Origin: UBA4246 sp045113695
GTDB taxonomy: Bacteria; Bacillota; Clostridia; Christensenellales; Aristaeellaceae
Direction of reading: 5' to 3'
NCBI GenBank assembly: GCA_045113695.1
Contig: JBGUJG010000125.1
Span: 1 to 28,885 of the forward strand
Length of the DNA stretch: 28,885 nt
The notes under the pieces are model-generated. The model did no database searches, had not been told where the DNA came from, and was given only the letters and a program-made list of their open reading frames with translations. Below, in pieces: positions 1 through 6,741 of this stretch. The translations under genes were made by a program, and so were the position numbers. The stretch's first letter is position 1; every line of letters starts with the position of its first letter.

Positions 1-9
1 CCCAGCCGC

Positions 10-235
<226 letters not shown>

Positions 236-316
236 CACATCTGATAGCTCGTACACTTATTTGATAACGTTTGTCACCGCCGCCACGGTGCATGCGCCGG
301 GTCCGTCAGAATCCTC

Positions 317-345
317 TTGAAACCCCCGCCCTGCCGTGTTATAAT
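317..345 (+). promoter_or_regulatory. Sigma-A promoter of the RseC-like/trxA unit
   Basis: TTGAAA at 317-322 and TATAAT at 340-345 are separated by 17 bases. The start codon at 381 follows after a short leader containing an AAGGGAGG ribosome binding site. Confidence 0.85.
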
Positions 346-380
346 GGCCGCAGACCAACGGGAGAAGGGAGGCGGCTGCC

Positions 381-803
381 ATGATCCGGACAGGCCGGGT
401 GGTCGAAGCGAAAGGCGGCAGCCTCAAGGTCTGCTTCGACAGGCCCGAAATGTGCGCCAGCTGCGGCAAGTGCGGCGCGCACGGGGTCCATCAGGAGCTG
501 GTCACCGTGCAGGGCGAAGCGGACGTCGGCAATTGGGTGCAGGTGGAAATGCCCGACGCGCAGATCGTCAAGGTCTCCCTGATCGCCTATGTAATCCCCC
601 TGGTCTTTCTGATGGCCGGCCTGGTCATCGGCCAGAACGTGCTGGGGACGGACGCCTGGGCCGCGGGCCTCGGCATCGGCCTGATGGCCGTGGGCCTGCT
701 CATCGTCCGCCTGATCGACCGGCGTCTGGGCGGCAGGCCCGGCTGGAAGCCCAGGCTGGTAAACGTCCTGCCCGAAATGCCCCATCCCCTCAACGACGAA
801 TAA
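381..803 (+). CDS. RseC/MucC-family redox membrane protein
   Basis: This 140-residue protein has the architecture of the RseC/MucC family (SoxR-reducing system RseC in proteobacteria; in Clostridia often next to redox genes). The N-terminal domain (residues 1-60) has a cysteine cluster at C18, C25, C28 and C31 that could bind a cofactor or iron-sulfur cluster. Two hydrophobic helices follow at about residues 64-84 and 92-112, then a short basic tail. An AAGGGAGG ribosome binding site precedes the ATG. Thioredoxin starts 27 bases after the stop, so the two genes are probably co-transcribed and may form an electron-transfer or disulfide-handling pair. The family is recognised with fair certainty; its role in this organism is inferred. 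Confidence 0.8.
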   Translation: MIRTGRVVEAKGGSLKVCFDRPEMCASCGKCGAHGVHQELVTVQGEADVGNWVQVEMPDAQIVKVSLIAYVIPLVFLMAGLVIGQNVLGTDAWAAGLGIGLMAVGLLIVRLIDRRLGGRPGWKPRLVNVLPEMPHPLNDE

Positions 804-830
804 CCAAATGACAAAAAAGGAGATCATATC

Positions 831-1145
831 ATGGCTGAAATCGTATTGACCGCTGAAAATTTCGAAGAAAAAGTGCTGAAGGCTGACAAGCCCGTCCTGG
901 TGGACTTCTGGGCCACCTGGTGCATGCCCTGCCGGATGCTAGCGCCCCTCGTTTCCCAGATCGCCGAGGAAAAAGCCGCTTCCCTGTACGTCGGCAAGGT
1001 CGACGTGGACGAGCAGGGCGAGCTGGCCGCCCGCTACGGCATCTCCAGCATCCCCTGTCTGATCCTGTTCAAAAACGGCCAGGAAGCCGCCCGCACCGTC
1101 GGCGTGCAGGACAAGGGTTCGCTGCTCAGCTCCCTGGGCATCTGA
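831..1145 (+). CDS. trxA: Thioredoxin
   Basis: A cytoplasmic thioredoxin of 104 residues, full length for the family, that reduces protein disulfides. The active site is WCMPC (C31, C34) instead of the usual WCGPC. The conserved cis-proline is P75, and an extra cysteine (C76) directly follows it where Thr is usual. The ATG has an AAAGGAG ribosome binding site. It lies just downstream of the RseC-like gene and is followed by a strong terminator, so this is a two-gene unit. Met between the active-site cysteines is seen in some clostridial thioredoxins and would be expected to shift redox potential or partner choice; that effect is inference. Confidence 0.93.
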   Translation: MAEIVLTAENFEEKVLKADKPVLVDFWATWCMPCRMLAPLVSQIAEEKAASLYVGKVDVDEQGELAARYGISSIPCLILFKNGQEAARTVGVQDKGSLLSSLGI

Positions 1146-1154
1146 CCGTTCCGC

Positions 1155-1200
1155 AGAAAACCCGCGGGCGGCCACCGTCCCCCGCGGGTTTTCTGTTTTC
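1155..1200 (+). terminator. Rho-independent terminator after trxA
   Basis: AGAAAACCCGCGGG at 1155-1168 pairs with CCCGCGGGTTTTCT at 1181-1194, followed by GTTTTC. It ends the RseC-like/trxA unit. Confidence 0.9.
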
Positions 1201-1243
1201 AGCCGCCGCTGTGCGGCCGGCCAGGTTGATCCGAAAATAGTGT

Positions 1244-1272
1244 TTGACAAATCCGGAAAAGAATGTTATGAT
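1244..1272 (+). promoter_or_regulatory. Strong promoter of the tRNA-Ser pair
   Basis: TTGACA at 1244-1249 and TATGAT at 1267-1272 are 17 bases apart, about 30 bases before the first tRNA. The consensus -35 box fits a stable-RNA promoter. Confidence 0.85.
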
Positions 1273-1302
1273 ATTTAAGCGCTTAAGGCCGCCTCTGAAC
1301 GC

Positions 1303-1391
1303 GGAGAGATGGCCGAGTGGTTGAAGGCGCCAGTCTTGAAAACTGGTGATGCCGAAAGGCACCGGGGGTTCGAATCCCTCTCTCTCCGCCA
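1303..1391 (+). tRNA. tRNA-Ser (anticodon TGA)
   Basis: The acceptor stem GGAGAGA at 1303-1309 pairs with TCTCTCC at 1381-1387, with G discriminator and an encoded CCA at 1389-1391. The anticodon stem CCAGT/ACTGG (1330-1334, 1342-1346) encloses loop CTTGAAA, so the anticodon is TGA at 1337-1339. The long variable arm and GGTTCGAAT T-loop are typical of class II tRNA-Ser. It reads UCA-type serine codons. Confidence 0.97.
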
Positions 1392-1426
1392 TTTTCCTCT
1401 CTGATAAGCGCACAGCACCGGCTGAT

Positions 1427-1517
1427 GGAGAAGTACCCAAGAGGCCGAAGGGGCTCCCCTGCTAAGGGAGTAGTGTCAGGAATGGCAGCCCGGGTTCAAA
1501 TCCCGGCTTCTCCGCCA
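1427..1517 (+). tRNA. tRNA-Ser (anticodon GCT)
   Basis: The acceptor stem GGAGAAG at 1427-1433 pairs with CTTCTCC at 1507-1513, followed by G and an encoded CCA at 1515-1517. The anticodon stem CTCCC/GGGAG (1454-1458, 1466-1470) encloses loop CTGCTAA, so the anticodon is GCT at 1461-1463. A long variable arm is present. It sits 35 bases after the first tRNA-Ser and is probably processed from the same transcript. Confidence 0.97.
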
Positions 1518-1519
1518 AA

Positions 1520-1562
1520 ACTCCTCTGAAATGAGACGATTTCAGAGGAGTTCTTCTTTTTG
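1520..1562 (+). terminator. Rho-independent terminator of the tRNA pair
   Basis: A 13-bp perfect stem, ACTCCTCTGAAAT (1520-1532) with ATTTCAGAGGAGT (1539-1551), is followed by a T-rich tract to 1562. The 200 bases after it, up to the glutaredoxin-like gene, hold no supported gene. They contain a tandem 12-bp duplication (CTGCCGACCATA, about 1609-1632). Confidence 0.93.
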
Positions 1563-1764
1563 GCAATGATCAGAAAGACCATCTGAATACAGCTGAATGT
1601 ACGCCTGCTGCCGACCATACTGCCGACCATAAAAGCAATAAAACCGCCCCCTTCGGAGCGGATTGCAGAATGTATTGATATGCCGCAAGGCCTTCAGCCC
1701 GCTGCCTTCCATCCCGAATTACAGCGCTTTCAGGCATACAGTTCCCTTTGTGACGGAGCACCTG

Positions 1765-2076
1765 TCAGCATCCTTTCCTCCCGCTCTGATGATCCGCTAT
1801 GGAGCAGGCGTTTGGGGCGCCGTATTCAACCAAGCCGGCGTCCGCCGGATCCACGGATACCCGGCCGTCCTCCAGCACAAAGGCGGGCACCCCGACATCG
1901 CCGATCGCTTTCAGATGATCAAAAATGGGTTCCGTGTCCCGGAGCCTCATGAAAGCGCTCAGATTCCTGATGTTTTCCCCGATATTGATGTACTCAAACT
2001 CGTTTTCCCGCCCCCTGATCTGTTCATGGACATAATCGCAGTAAGGGCACGTCGGCATCCCGTAAATCCTGATCAT
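1765..2076 (-). CDS. Glutaredoxin-like thioredoxin-fold protein
   Basis: A 103-residue protein that begins MIRIYGMPTCPYC, with a CPYC active site at residues 10-13, the classic glutaredoxin motif. A cis-proline follows in the GVPAFVLEDG stretch near residue 64. This is the layout of the glutaredoxin-related proteins common in Clostridia, which exchange thiols and disulfides in the cytoplasm. The ATG at 2076 is chosen for its GAGG about eight bases upstream; an in-frame ATG at 2106 is possible but less well placed. It is probably the last gene of the minus-strand unit with the 79-residue protein and the isomerase. The C-terminal 30 residues after the thioredoxin fold have no recognised role. 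Confidence 0.8.
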   Translation of the reverse strand: MIRIYGMPTCPYCDYVHEQIRGRENEFEYINIGENIRNLSAFMRLRDTEPIFDHLKAIGDVGVPAFVLEDGRVSVDPADAGLVEYGAPNACSIADHQSGRKGC

Positions 2077-2140
2077 TTTCCCGACCTCATTTCCTGATGA
2101 TTTCATATATTTGATAAACGATGCGGCAGCTGCCCCTCCC

Positions 2141-2380
2141 CTATTCATCCGGGCAGCTTCGGCCGGCGCTGTCCGGCCCCGCCGATGCGCGTGTGTAGCG
2201 GACATCGAACGTCCTGTTGATTTCCCGCAGTTCCCTGCGGCCGTCGATATAGTCCTGGTACATGTCCGCAAGCCCCGGGCTGCAGCCGTCGCACAGGCCG
2301 TCGATGTTCCCGATGGATTCGGCAACGATCATTTCCCGCTCTTCGCGTGTGGTATCTTTGATCAGTATGGATCTGCTCAT
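2141..2380 (-). CDS. Small conserved protein of unknown function
   Basis: This 79-residue protein starts MSRSILIKDTTREER and has the pattern of a small family common in gut Clostridia, with a CDGCSPGLADMYQDYIDGRREL-type centre broken here as CDGC (residues 30-33) and DMYQDYIDG. Homologues are sometimes misannotated as purine-biosynthesis PurH, but the length excludes that enzyme. A GGGGAGGG ribosome binding site lies eight bases before the ATG. It sits 41 bases after the isomerase and 64 before the glutaredoxin-like gene, so the three are probably co-transcribed. Two cysteines two apart could bind metal or take part in redox work, but there is no direct evidence for either. Confidence 0.75.
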   Translation of the reverse strand: MSRSILIKDTTREEREMIVAESIGNIDGLCDGCSPGLADMYQDYIDGRRELREINRTFDVRYTRASAGPDSAGRSCPDE

Positions 2381-2421
2381 CGTTTCATCCCTCCCCGGTC
2401 ATGCGCCGGATGTTCCCCTCC

Positions 2422-3237
2422 TCAGCCGATCCCCTGCCCCCGCAGCCAGCGGACGGACCCGCGCAGGTCATTGAGGACCTCGCCGGGGTCCACGCAGTAC
2501 AGCTCGGCGATCACATTGCCCGGATAACCCCTCCGCTTCAGCCTTTCCAGGATCTGCGCCATGCGGATATCTCCGCTGCCGACCCGGCAGCAGTAGGTCA
2601 TCGTCCCGTCCGCGCAGCGCAGCGGCGTATCGCCCGCGTGGCGGGGGGAAGCGCAGCGGTCCTTCAGGTGCAGGGTGCGGATCCGGGGCGCGAACAGATC
2701 GAAAGCGGCCAGCTCGTCCTCATGGAACATGATGAAATTGCCCGTATCGAAGGCGCATTCGATCCCGTCCACCTGCCGCATGAAGTACTGGAGGCCGGCG
2801 ATGCAGTTGTATGGGGCCAGCAGCCCGTCGTAATCCTCCATCAGGATGGGCAGATTTTTGGTCTTCCCGTACGCGGCGGCGCGGCGCATGCCTTCGGTGA
2901 TGCTTTGAAGGTCCTTCAGGGTATTGCCGCCGGACAGCATGCCGGGCACGAACAGCAGATGCCCCGCCCCGCAGTCCGCCGCCAGGTCGATCAGGTCCCG
3001 GTACTCATCGGTATCAGGCCTGGCCGGGAAATCGCAGAAGCAGTGCATCCCTTCCAGGGCGATGCCCTGCCTGGCCAGGATCCCCTCCAGTTCCCGTCCA
3101 TCCCGCTTCCAGGAATCGGCGGAAATATACAGGCGCTCCATCCCCTCGTCCCGAAGGCCGGCGAGCGTATCCTCCATGGAACAGCCCGCGGCCCGCACCC
3201 CGTCGTAAATGTTTTCGTAAAACGCAGCGATTTTCAT
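2422..3237 (-). CDS. Sugar phosphate isomerase/epimerase (xylose isomerase-like TIM barrel)
   Basis: A 271-residue protein of the AP-endonuclease-2/xylose-isomerase-like TIM-barrel superfamily. The putative metal site is E134 (LMEDYDG), D164 (CAFDTGNF), H190 (TLHLKD) and E245 (VIAELY), one at the end of each expected strand. Members epimerise or isomerise sugars or sugar phosphates with a divalent metal; the substrate here cannot be told. The ATG at 3237 is chosen because GGAGGGG lies seven to eight bases upstream; a longer reading frame extends to 3360 but has no such signal and would overlap the promoter. First gene of the minus-strand unit. It lies back to back with the Nudix gene and near the hexuronate genes, so a role in sugar-acid use is plausible but unproven. 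Confidence 0.8.
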   Translation of the reverse strand: MKIAAFYENIYDGVRAAGCSMEDTLAGLRDEGMERLYISADSWKRDGRELEGILARQGIALEGMHCFCDFPARPDTDEYRDLIDLAADCGAGHLLFVPGMLSGGNTLKDLQSITEGMRRAAAYGKTKNLPILMEDYDGLLAPYNCIAGLQYFMRQVDGIECAFDTGNFIMFHEDELAAFDLFAPRIRTLHLKDRCASPRHAGDTPLRCADGTMTYCCRVGSGDIRMAQILERLKRRGYPGNVIAELYCVDPGEVLNDLRGSVRWLRGQGIG

Positions 3238-3255
3238 CGGTGATCCCCTCCGAGC

Positions 3256-3311
3256 GATATCTGATTGCGCGGGTCTGCAGATATCATACCCTATTTTGCC
3301 GTGCCGATCAA
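3256..3311 (-). promoter_or_regulatory. Promoter of the isomerase unit with an overlapping inverted repeat
   Basis: On the minus strand TTGATC (3306-3311) and TATGAT (3283-3288) are 17 bases apart. An inverted repeat, GATATCTG at 3256-3263 and CAGATATC at 3278-3285, overlaps the -10 box and the likely transcription start, where an operator would be expected. Confidence 0.7.
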
Positions 3312-3382
3312 GGAAAACATTCGGATGAAAGCGCGGCCTGGGCAGTCCTTCTTCCGGCAAAACGAAAACCGGCGGGCGGACA

Positions 3383-3411
3383 TTGACGCCGCCGTCAAAT
3401 TGTTTTATATT
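3383..3411 (+). promoter_or_regulatory. Promoter of the Nudix gene
   Basis: TTGACG at 3383-3388 and TATATT at 3406-3411 are 17 bases apart, about 50 bases before the chosen TTG start codon. Confidence 0.75.
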
Positions 3412-3463
3412 GTCCCTGACACAGGAGATGCAATCAAACCATTCGGAAAAGAGGGTTTCTGCG

Positions 3464-3877
3464 TTGAAAACGATTCATGTCGCTGCCGCCGTGATCCGGG
3501 ACGGGGACCGGATCTTTGCCACCCAGCGGGGTTACGGGCCTTACAAGGACGGGTGGGAGTTCCCCGGCGGGAAGATCGAAGCGGGCGAGACGCCGGAGCA
3601 GGCCCTGGCCCGGGAAATCCGGGAAGAGCTGGACACGGAAATCACCGTGGGCAGCCGGCTGATTCAGGTGGAATATGATTATCCCGAATTTCACCTCTCC
3701 ATGGGATGCTACTGGTGTACGGTCCGGTCCGGGCATCTGACGCTTAAAGAGCATGAAGCGGCGAAATGGCTCCGGCCGGAGGAACTGGACACCGTCAGCT
3801 GGCTGCCGGCAGACCACGGTATCATCCGGCTGCTGAAAGAGACGCTGGCCGAAGAAACCCGCCGGGATGCGCCGTAA
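3464..3877 (+). CDS. Nudix (MutT-type) NTP pyrophosphohydrolase
   Basis: A 137-residue Nudix hydrolase, the usual length of MutT-type 8-oxo-dGTP diphosphatases that clean oxidised nucleotides from the pool. The Nudix box spans residues 36-58: G36, E42, then R50 E51 I52 R53 E54 E55, with D57 in place of the usual Gly. KDGWEFPGGK just before the box is typical of MutT. I chose the TTG start at 3464 because GAGGG lies eight bases upstream and the protein then begins at the first beta strand. An ATG at 3428 abuts its only purine-rich stretch and would add a non-homologous tail. Monocistronic with its own promoter. Specificity for 8-oxo-dGTP is inferred from the family. Confidence 0.88.
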   Translation: MKTIHVAAAVIRDGDRIFATQRGYGPYKDGWEFPGGKIEAGETPEQALAREIREELDTEITVGSRLIQVEYDYPEFHLSMGCYWCTVRSGHLTLKEHEAAKWLRPEELDTVSWLPADHGIIRLLKETLAEETRRDAP

Positions 3878-3942
3878 TCTCCCCGGGACACGCCGGAAGC
3901 ATACGCGCGCCGGCTGATCTTTGAAATAACGGGCGCAACGGC

Positions 3943-3971
3943 TTGACGCCGGGTGAAATCAAGCGTAAAAT
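3943..3971 (+). promoter_or_regulatory. Promoter of the eda-kdgK-uxaC cluster
   Basis: TTGACG at 3943-3948 and TAAAAT at 3966-3971 are 17 bases apart, about 70 bases before the eda start codon. No clear operator is visible. Confidence 0.75.
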
Positions 3972-4044
3972 GGTAATTGACAAAAAACGATCCGCGCCGG
4001 AATGGCCGGTGCACGGAAAACCGAACAAAGAAAGGAATACTGCC

Positions 4045-4986
4045 ATGGATGTGATTGAACAACTGTCTCTGGTCGGTCTGGTACCGGTCATCAAGGTGGA
4101 AGATGCGAACGACGCGGTGCCGCTGTGCAAAGCGCTGGCTGACGGCGGCCTGCCGGTGGCGGAAATCACCTTCCGCTCCGACGCCGCGGAAGAAGCGATC
4201 CGGCGCGTGCATGCCGAGCTGCCCGAGGTCATCCTGGGCGCGGGCACCGTGCTGACCCCCGAGCAGGTGGACCGCGCGATGGCTGCTGGCGCCACCTACA
4301 TCGTCTCCCCCGGCATCAACCCGAACGTCGTGCGCCACTGCCGGGAAAAGGGCATCCCGATCGTTCCGGGCACTTCCTCCCCCTCCAACGTGGAAACGGC
4401 GCTGGAGCTCGGTCTGAACACCGTCAAGTTCTTCCCGGCTGAAGCGGTCGGCGGCCTCAAGATGATCAAGGCCATGAGCGCGCCATACGGCCAGGTCCGC
4501 TTCCTGCCCACCGGCGGCATCAACGAAAAGAACGTGGGCGAATATCTGGCCTTCCCCAAGATCGTAGCCGTGGGCGGCAGCTGGATGGCCCCAACCGACG
4601 CCATCAAGGAAAAGGACTGGGCCCGCATCGAAAAGCTGGCCCGCGAGGCGGTCGACCTGGTGCTGGGCCTGGAACTCCGGCACGTCGGCATCAACTCCGG
4701 CACGCCCGAACAGGCCATGGCGGACGCCAGGCGCCTGTGCGCCCTGCTCAACTGGCCGGTCAAAGACGGCAATAAGTCCACCTTCGCCGGCGCGGGCTTT
4801 GAGTGCATGAAGCTGCCCTTCCGCGGCAAAAATGGCCACATCGCCATCGCCACCAACAACATCAAGCGCGCCCGCTGGCACCTGGAGCGCCGCGGCTTCA
4901 CCTTCGACGATTCCTCCGATTCCGGCAAAGCGATCTACATGAACGAGGAAATCGGCGGGTTCGCGTTCCATCTGCTGCAGAAGTGA
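4045..4986 (+). CDS. eda: KDPG/KHG aldolase fused to a glyoxalase-like (VOC) domain
   Basis: Residues 1-205 are a class I KDPG/4-hydroxy-2-oxoglutarate aldolase, which cleaves 2-keto-3-deoxy-6-phosphogluconate to pyruvate and glyceraldehyde-3-phosphate. E40 (AEITFR) and the Schiff-base lysine K128 (NTVKFFPAE) match catalytic E45 and K133 of the E. coli enzyme. Residues about 208-313 form an extra domain with a VOC/glyoxalase pattern (LRHVGIN, GHIAIAT, GGFAFHL; candidate ligands H213, H265, E302). Stand-alone Eda is about 210 residues, so this 313-residue protein is a fusion, of a kind I recall from other gut Firmicutes. The ATG at 4045 has AAAGGA nine bases upstream. First gene of the hexuronate cluster. 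The role of the VOC domain is unknown. The stop codon lies inside a 16-bp hairpin (4978-5012). Confidence 0.92.
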   Translation: MDVIEQLSLVGLVPVIKVEDANDAVPLCKALADGGLPVAEITFRSDAAEEAIRRVHAELPEVILGAGTVLTPEQVDRAMAAGATYIVSPGINPNVVRHCREKGIPIVPGTSSPSNVETALELGLNTVKFFPAEAVGGLKMIKAMSAPYGQVRFLPTGGINEKNVGEYLAFPKIVAVGGSWMAPTDAIKEKDWARIEKLAREAVDLVLGLELRHVGINSGTPEQAMADARRLCALLNWPVKDGNKSTFAGAGFECMKLPFRGKNGHIAIATNNIKRARWHLERRGFTFDDSSDSGKAIYMNEEIGGFAFHLLQK

Positions 4987-5338
4987 TTCAGCCGCAGGCT
5001 GAATCACTTCTGGGAGGGGGTCATGTCCCCCTCCCCCACAGCCCCCACCGATTTTCCTCTCCCCCCAAAACGGGCTCCCGGGCCCGTTCTCGCCGGAAAT
5101 TACCCAGGGCCTGCCGGCCCGTTCTTCGCTGAAATTGAGCCACCGGCTCTATTTCCGGGCGCTCAGAACCCCTCTGAAGCTGTCAACAAATCCTTTCCGC
5201 CTCAGGTGCCCCTTCGGGGTGCCTGCGGCATCCGCCGGATAAACCGGCGGACTTCCTCCCGAGTCGGAAAGTCTTTGTTTCCGGCCGTCATCTCTGTAAG
5301 CAACACTTACGAAACAGACTTAGAAAGGATGATCTCCC
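4978..5338 (+). repeat. Composite 3'-spacer repeat C1 (eda-kdgK spacer)
   Basis: This 350-base spacer carries no gene. It opens with a 16-bp perfect stem, CAGAAGTGATTCAGCC (4978-4993) against 4997-5012 with a 3-base loop, that includes the eda stop codon. A G-rich hairpin (GGGAGGGGGTC/GTCCCCCTCCC, about 5012-5036) follows. Then come a CGATTTTCCTCTC motif, a hairpin AACGGGC/GCCCGTT at about 5079-5098, element X1 (5105-5172), and module Z (5205-5252) with GCCTGCGGC and CCGCCGG-ATAAA-CCGGCGG hairpins. The kdgK ribosome binding site (AGAAAGGA) is at the end. The modules recur in the same order at 6374-6735 and, on the minus strand, at 20310-20664 and 16945-17461. Confidence 0.8.
5105..5172 (+). 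repeat. Structured element X, copy 1
   Basis: It begins AGGGCCTGCCGGCCC (hairpin GGGCC-TGCC-GGCCC). An outer arm GTTCT with AGAAC near the end and CGC/GCG inside it follows. The inner stem AAATTGAGCC-ACC-GGCTCTATTT has one T-T mismatch compared with the other copies. It ends in AACCCC. Confidence 0.8.
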
Positions 5339-6373
5339 ATGCCCAGAATCATTACCTTCGGTGAAATCATGCTGCGCTTAAAGAGCCCCGGTTACGAACG
5401 CCTGATGCAGAGCCCGGTGCTGGAAGCCACCTTCGGCGGCGGCGAAGCGAACGTCTCCGTGTCCCTGGCCAACTACGGGATGGAGACCGCCTTCGTCACC
5501 GTTCTGCCCGACAACGACATCGGCCGCGCCTGCGCCCGCGAGCTCCGCGGTTTCGGCGTGGATGTGAATTCCATCGTCTACCAGCCCGGCCGCATGGGCA
5601 TCTACTACCTGGAGACCGGCTCCGTCCAGCGTCCCAGCAAGGTCATCTATGACCGCGCGGGCAGCGCCATCGCCGAAGCGAAGGCCGACGCCATCGATTG
5701 GGAAAAGGTCCTCGCCGGCGCCACCTGGTTCCACATCACCGGCATCACCCCGGCCATCAGCCAGGCCGCGGCCGACCTGTCCCTGGCTGCCGTGAAGGCC
5801 GCCAAGAAGCTGGGCCTGCACGTCAGCTGCGACCTCAACTACCGCAAGAACCTCTGGAAGTACGGTAAGACCGCCGACCAGGTGATGACCGAGCTGGTCA
5901 AATACGTGGACACCGTCATCGCCAACGAGGAAGACTTCCAGAAGGCACTGCTGCTCAAGGCCGAAAGCGCCGGCAGCGTCGAAGAAGGCGAGCTCAACCT
6001 GGACAACTACAAGGCCATCGCCAGCCTGGCCATGGAAACCTATCCCAACATCCGGCGGGTCGCCATCACCCTGCGCGAGAGCAAATCCGCCAACCATAAC
6101 GACTGGAGCGCCTGCCTGTACAACGGCAAGGACTTCTTCGTGTCCCGCAAGTACCGCATCACCGACATTGTGGACCGCGTCGGCGGCGGCGACAGCTTCG
6201 GCGGCGGCCTGATCTACGGCCTGAACACCTACGGGGACGAACAGCAGGCCCTCGAGTTCGCCGTGGCAGCCTCCTGCCTCAAGCACACCATCCCCGGCGA
6301 CTACAACCGCATGTCCGCTTCCGAAGTGGAGAGTTTAATGAAGGGCAGCGGGTCCGGCCGCGTACAACGCTAA
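5339..6373 (+). CDS. kdgK: 2-keto-3-deoxygluconate kinase (PfkB family)
   Basis: A 344-residue ribokinase/PfkB-family sugar kinase. The N-terminal GGGEANVSVSLA motif (residues 33-44) binds the sugar, and the C-terminal signature DRVGGGDSFGGGL (279-291) holds the catalytic base D285 and the anion hole. It would phosphorylate 2-keto-3-deoxygluconate with ATP to give KDPG, the substrate of the aldolase one gene upstream, which is why I call KdgK rather than another PfkB kinase. An insertion of about 25 residues near 207-225 (after KALLLKAES) is seen in KdgK-like proteins of Clostridia. The ATG at 5339 follows AGAAAGGA. The spacers on both sides hold composite repeats. Confidence 0.9.
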   Translation: MPRIITFGEIMLRLKSPGYERLMQSPVLEATFGGGEANVSVSLANYGMETAFVTVLPDNDIGRACARELRGFGVDVNSIVYQPGRMGIYYLETGSVQRPSKVIYDRAGSAIAEAKADAIDWEKVLAGATWFHITGITPAISQAAADLSLAAVKAAKKLGLHVSCDLNYRKNLWKYGKTADQVMTELVKYVDTVIANEEDFQKALLLKAESAGSVEEGELNLDNYKAIASLAMETYPNIRRVAITLRESKSANHNDWSACLYNGKDFFVSRKYRITDIVDRVGGGDSFGGGLIYGLNTYGDEQQALEFAVAASCLKHTIPGDYNRMSASEVESLMKGSGSGRVQR

Positions 6374-6735
6374 CGCTTCGCAGCTATTGGGAAGGGGAAT
6401 TCTTCCCCTTCCCACACTTTCCCCTGTACGGATTTGCCTGTCGGACCTTTGGCCCTCCCGGGCGGCAAATCCGCAAGGAACATTTTCCTGATCGGAAAAT
6501 CCCGCCCACACCGGCCAAGCCGGTGTGTACGATTTTACATGAGGGTGTGCCCCCTCATGCTCCCCTCCTGGACAATCAACAAAACCCGCACGGCTCCAGT
6601 GTCCCTGCGGGATGCCTGCGGCATCCGCCGGATAAACCGGCGGACCAATACTTGAGCCGTGCAGATTTTGTTTCCGGCCGTTTCTTTATGAACTGTACAG
6701 CTGATTTGTCACATATTGATGATTCGAAAGGATGA
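6374..6735 (+). repeat. Composite 3'-spacer repeat C2 (kdgK-uxaC spacer)
   Basis: This 368-base spacer has no gene. It contains a G-rich hairpin (GGGAAGGGGAA/TTCCCCTTCCC, about 6390-6413) and the inverted pair CGGATTTGCC/GGCAAATCCG (about 6429-6476). Further hairpins are ACACCGGC/GCCGGTGT (about 6509-6527) and GAGGGTGTG/CCCCCTC (about 6541-6556). Module Z follows at 6599-6644 (GGGATGCC-TGC-GGCATCC and CCGCCGG-ATAAA-CCGGCGG). A TTTGTTTCCGGCCGT tail is shared with the end of the eda-kdgK spacer. No clear promoter was found for uxaC. Confidence 0.8.
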
Positions 6736-6741
6736 ACCCCC

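Noticed and set aside
1563..1764. Integrated element scar next to the tRNA-Ser genes
   Set aside because: No integrase, no duplicated tRNA 3' end and no recognisable attachment site; only a short 12-bp tandem duplication is present.
3878..4044. In-frame extension of eda upstream to 3943
   Set aside because: It begins inside the -35 box, and the added residues have no similarity to aldolases; the ATG at 4045 has a good ribosome binding site and starts at the conserved N-terminus.
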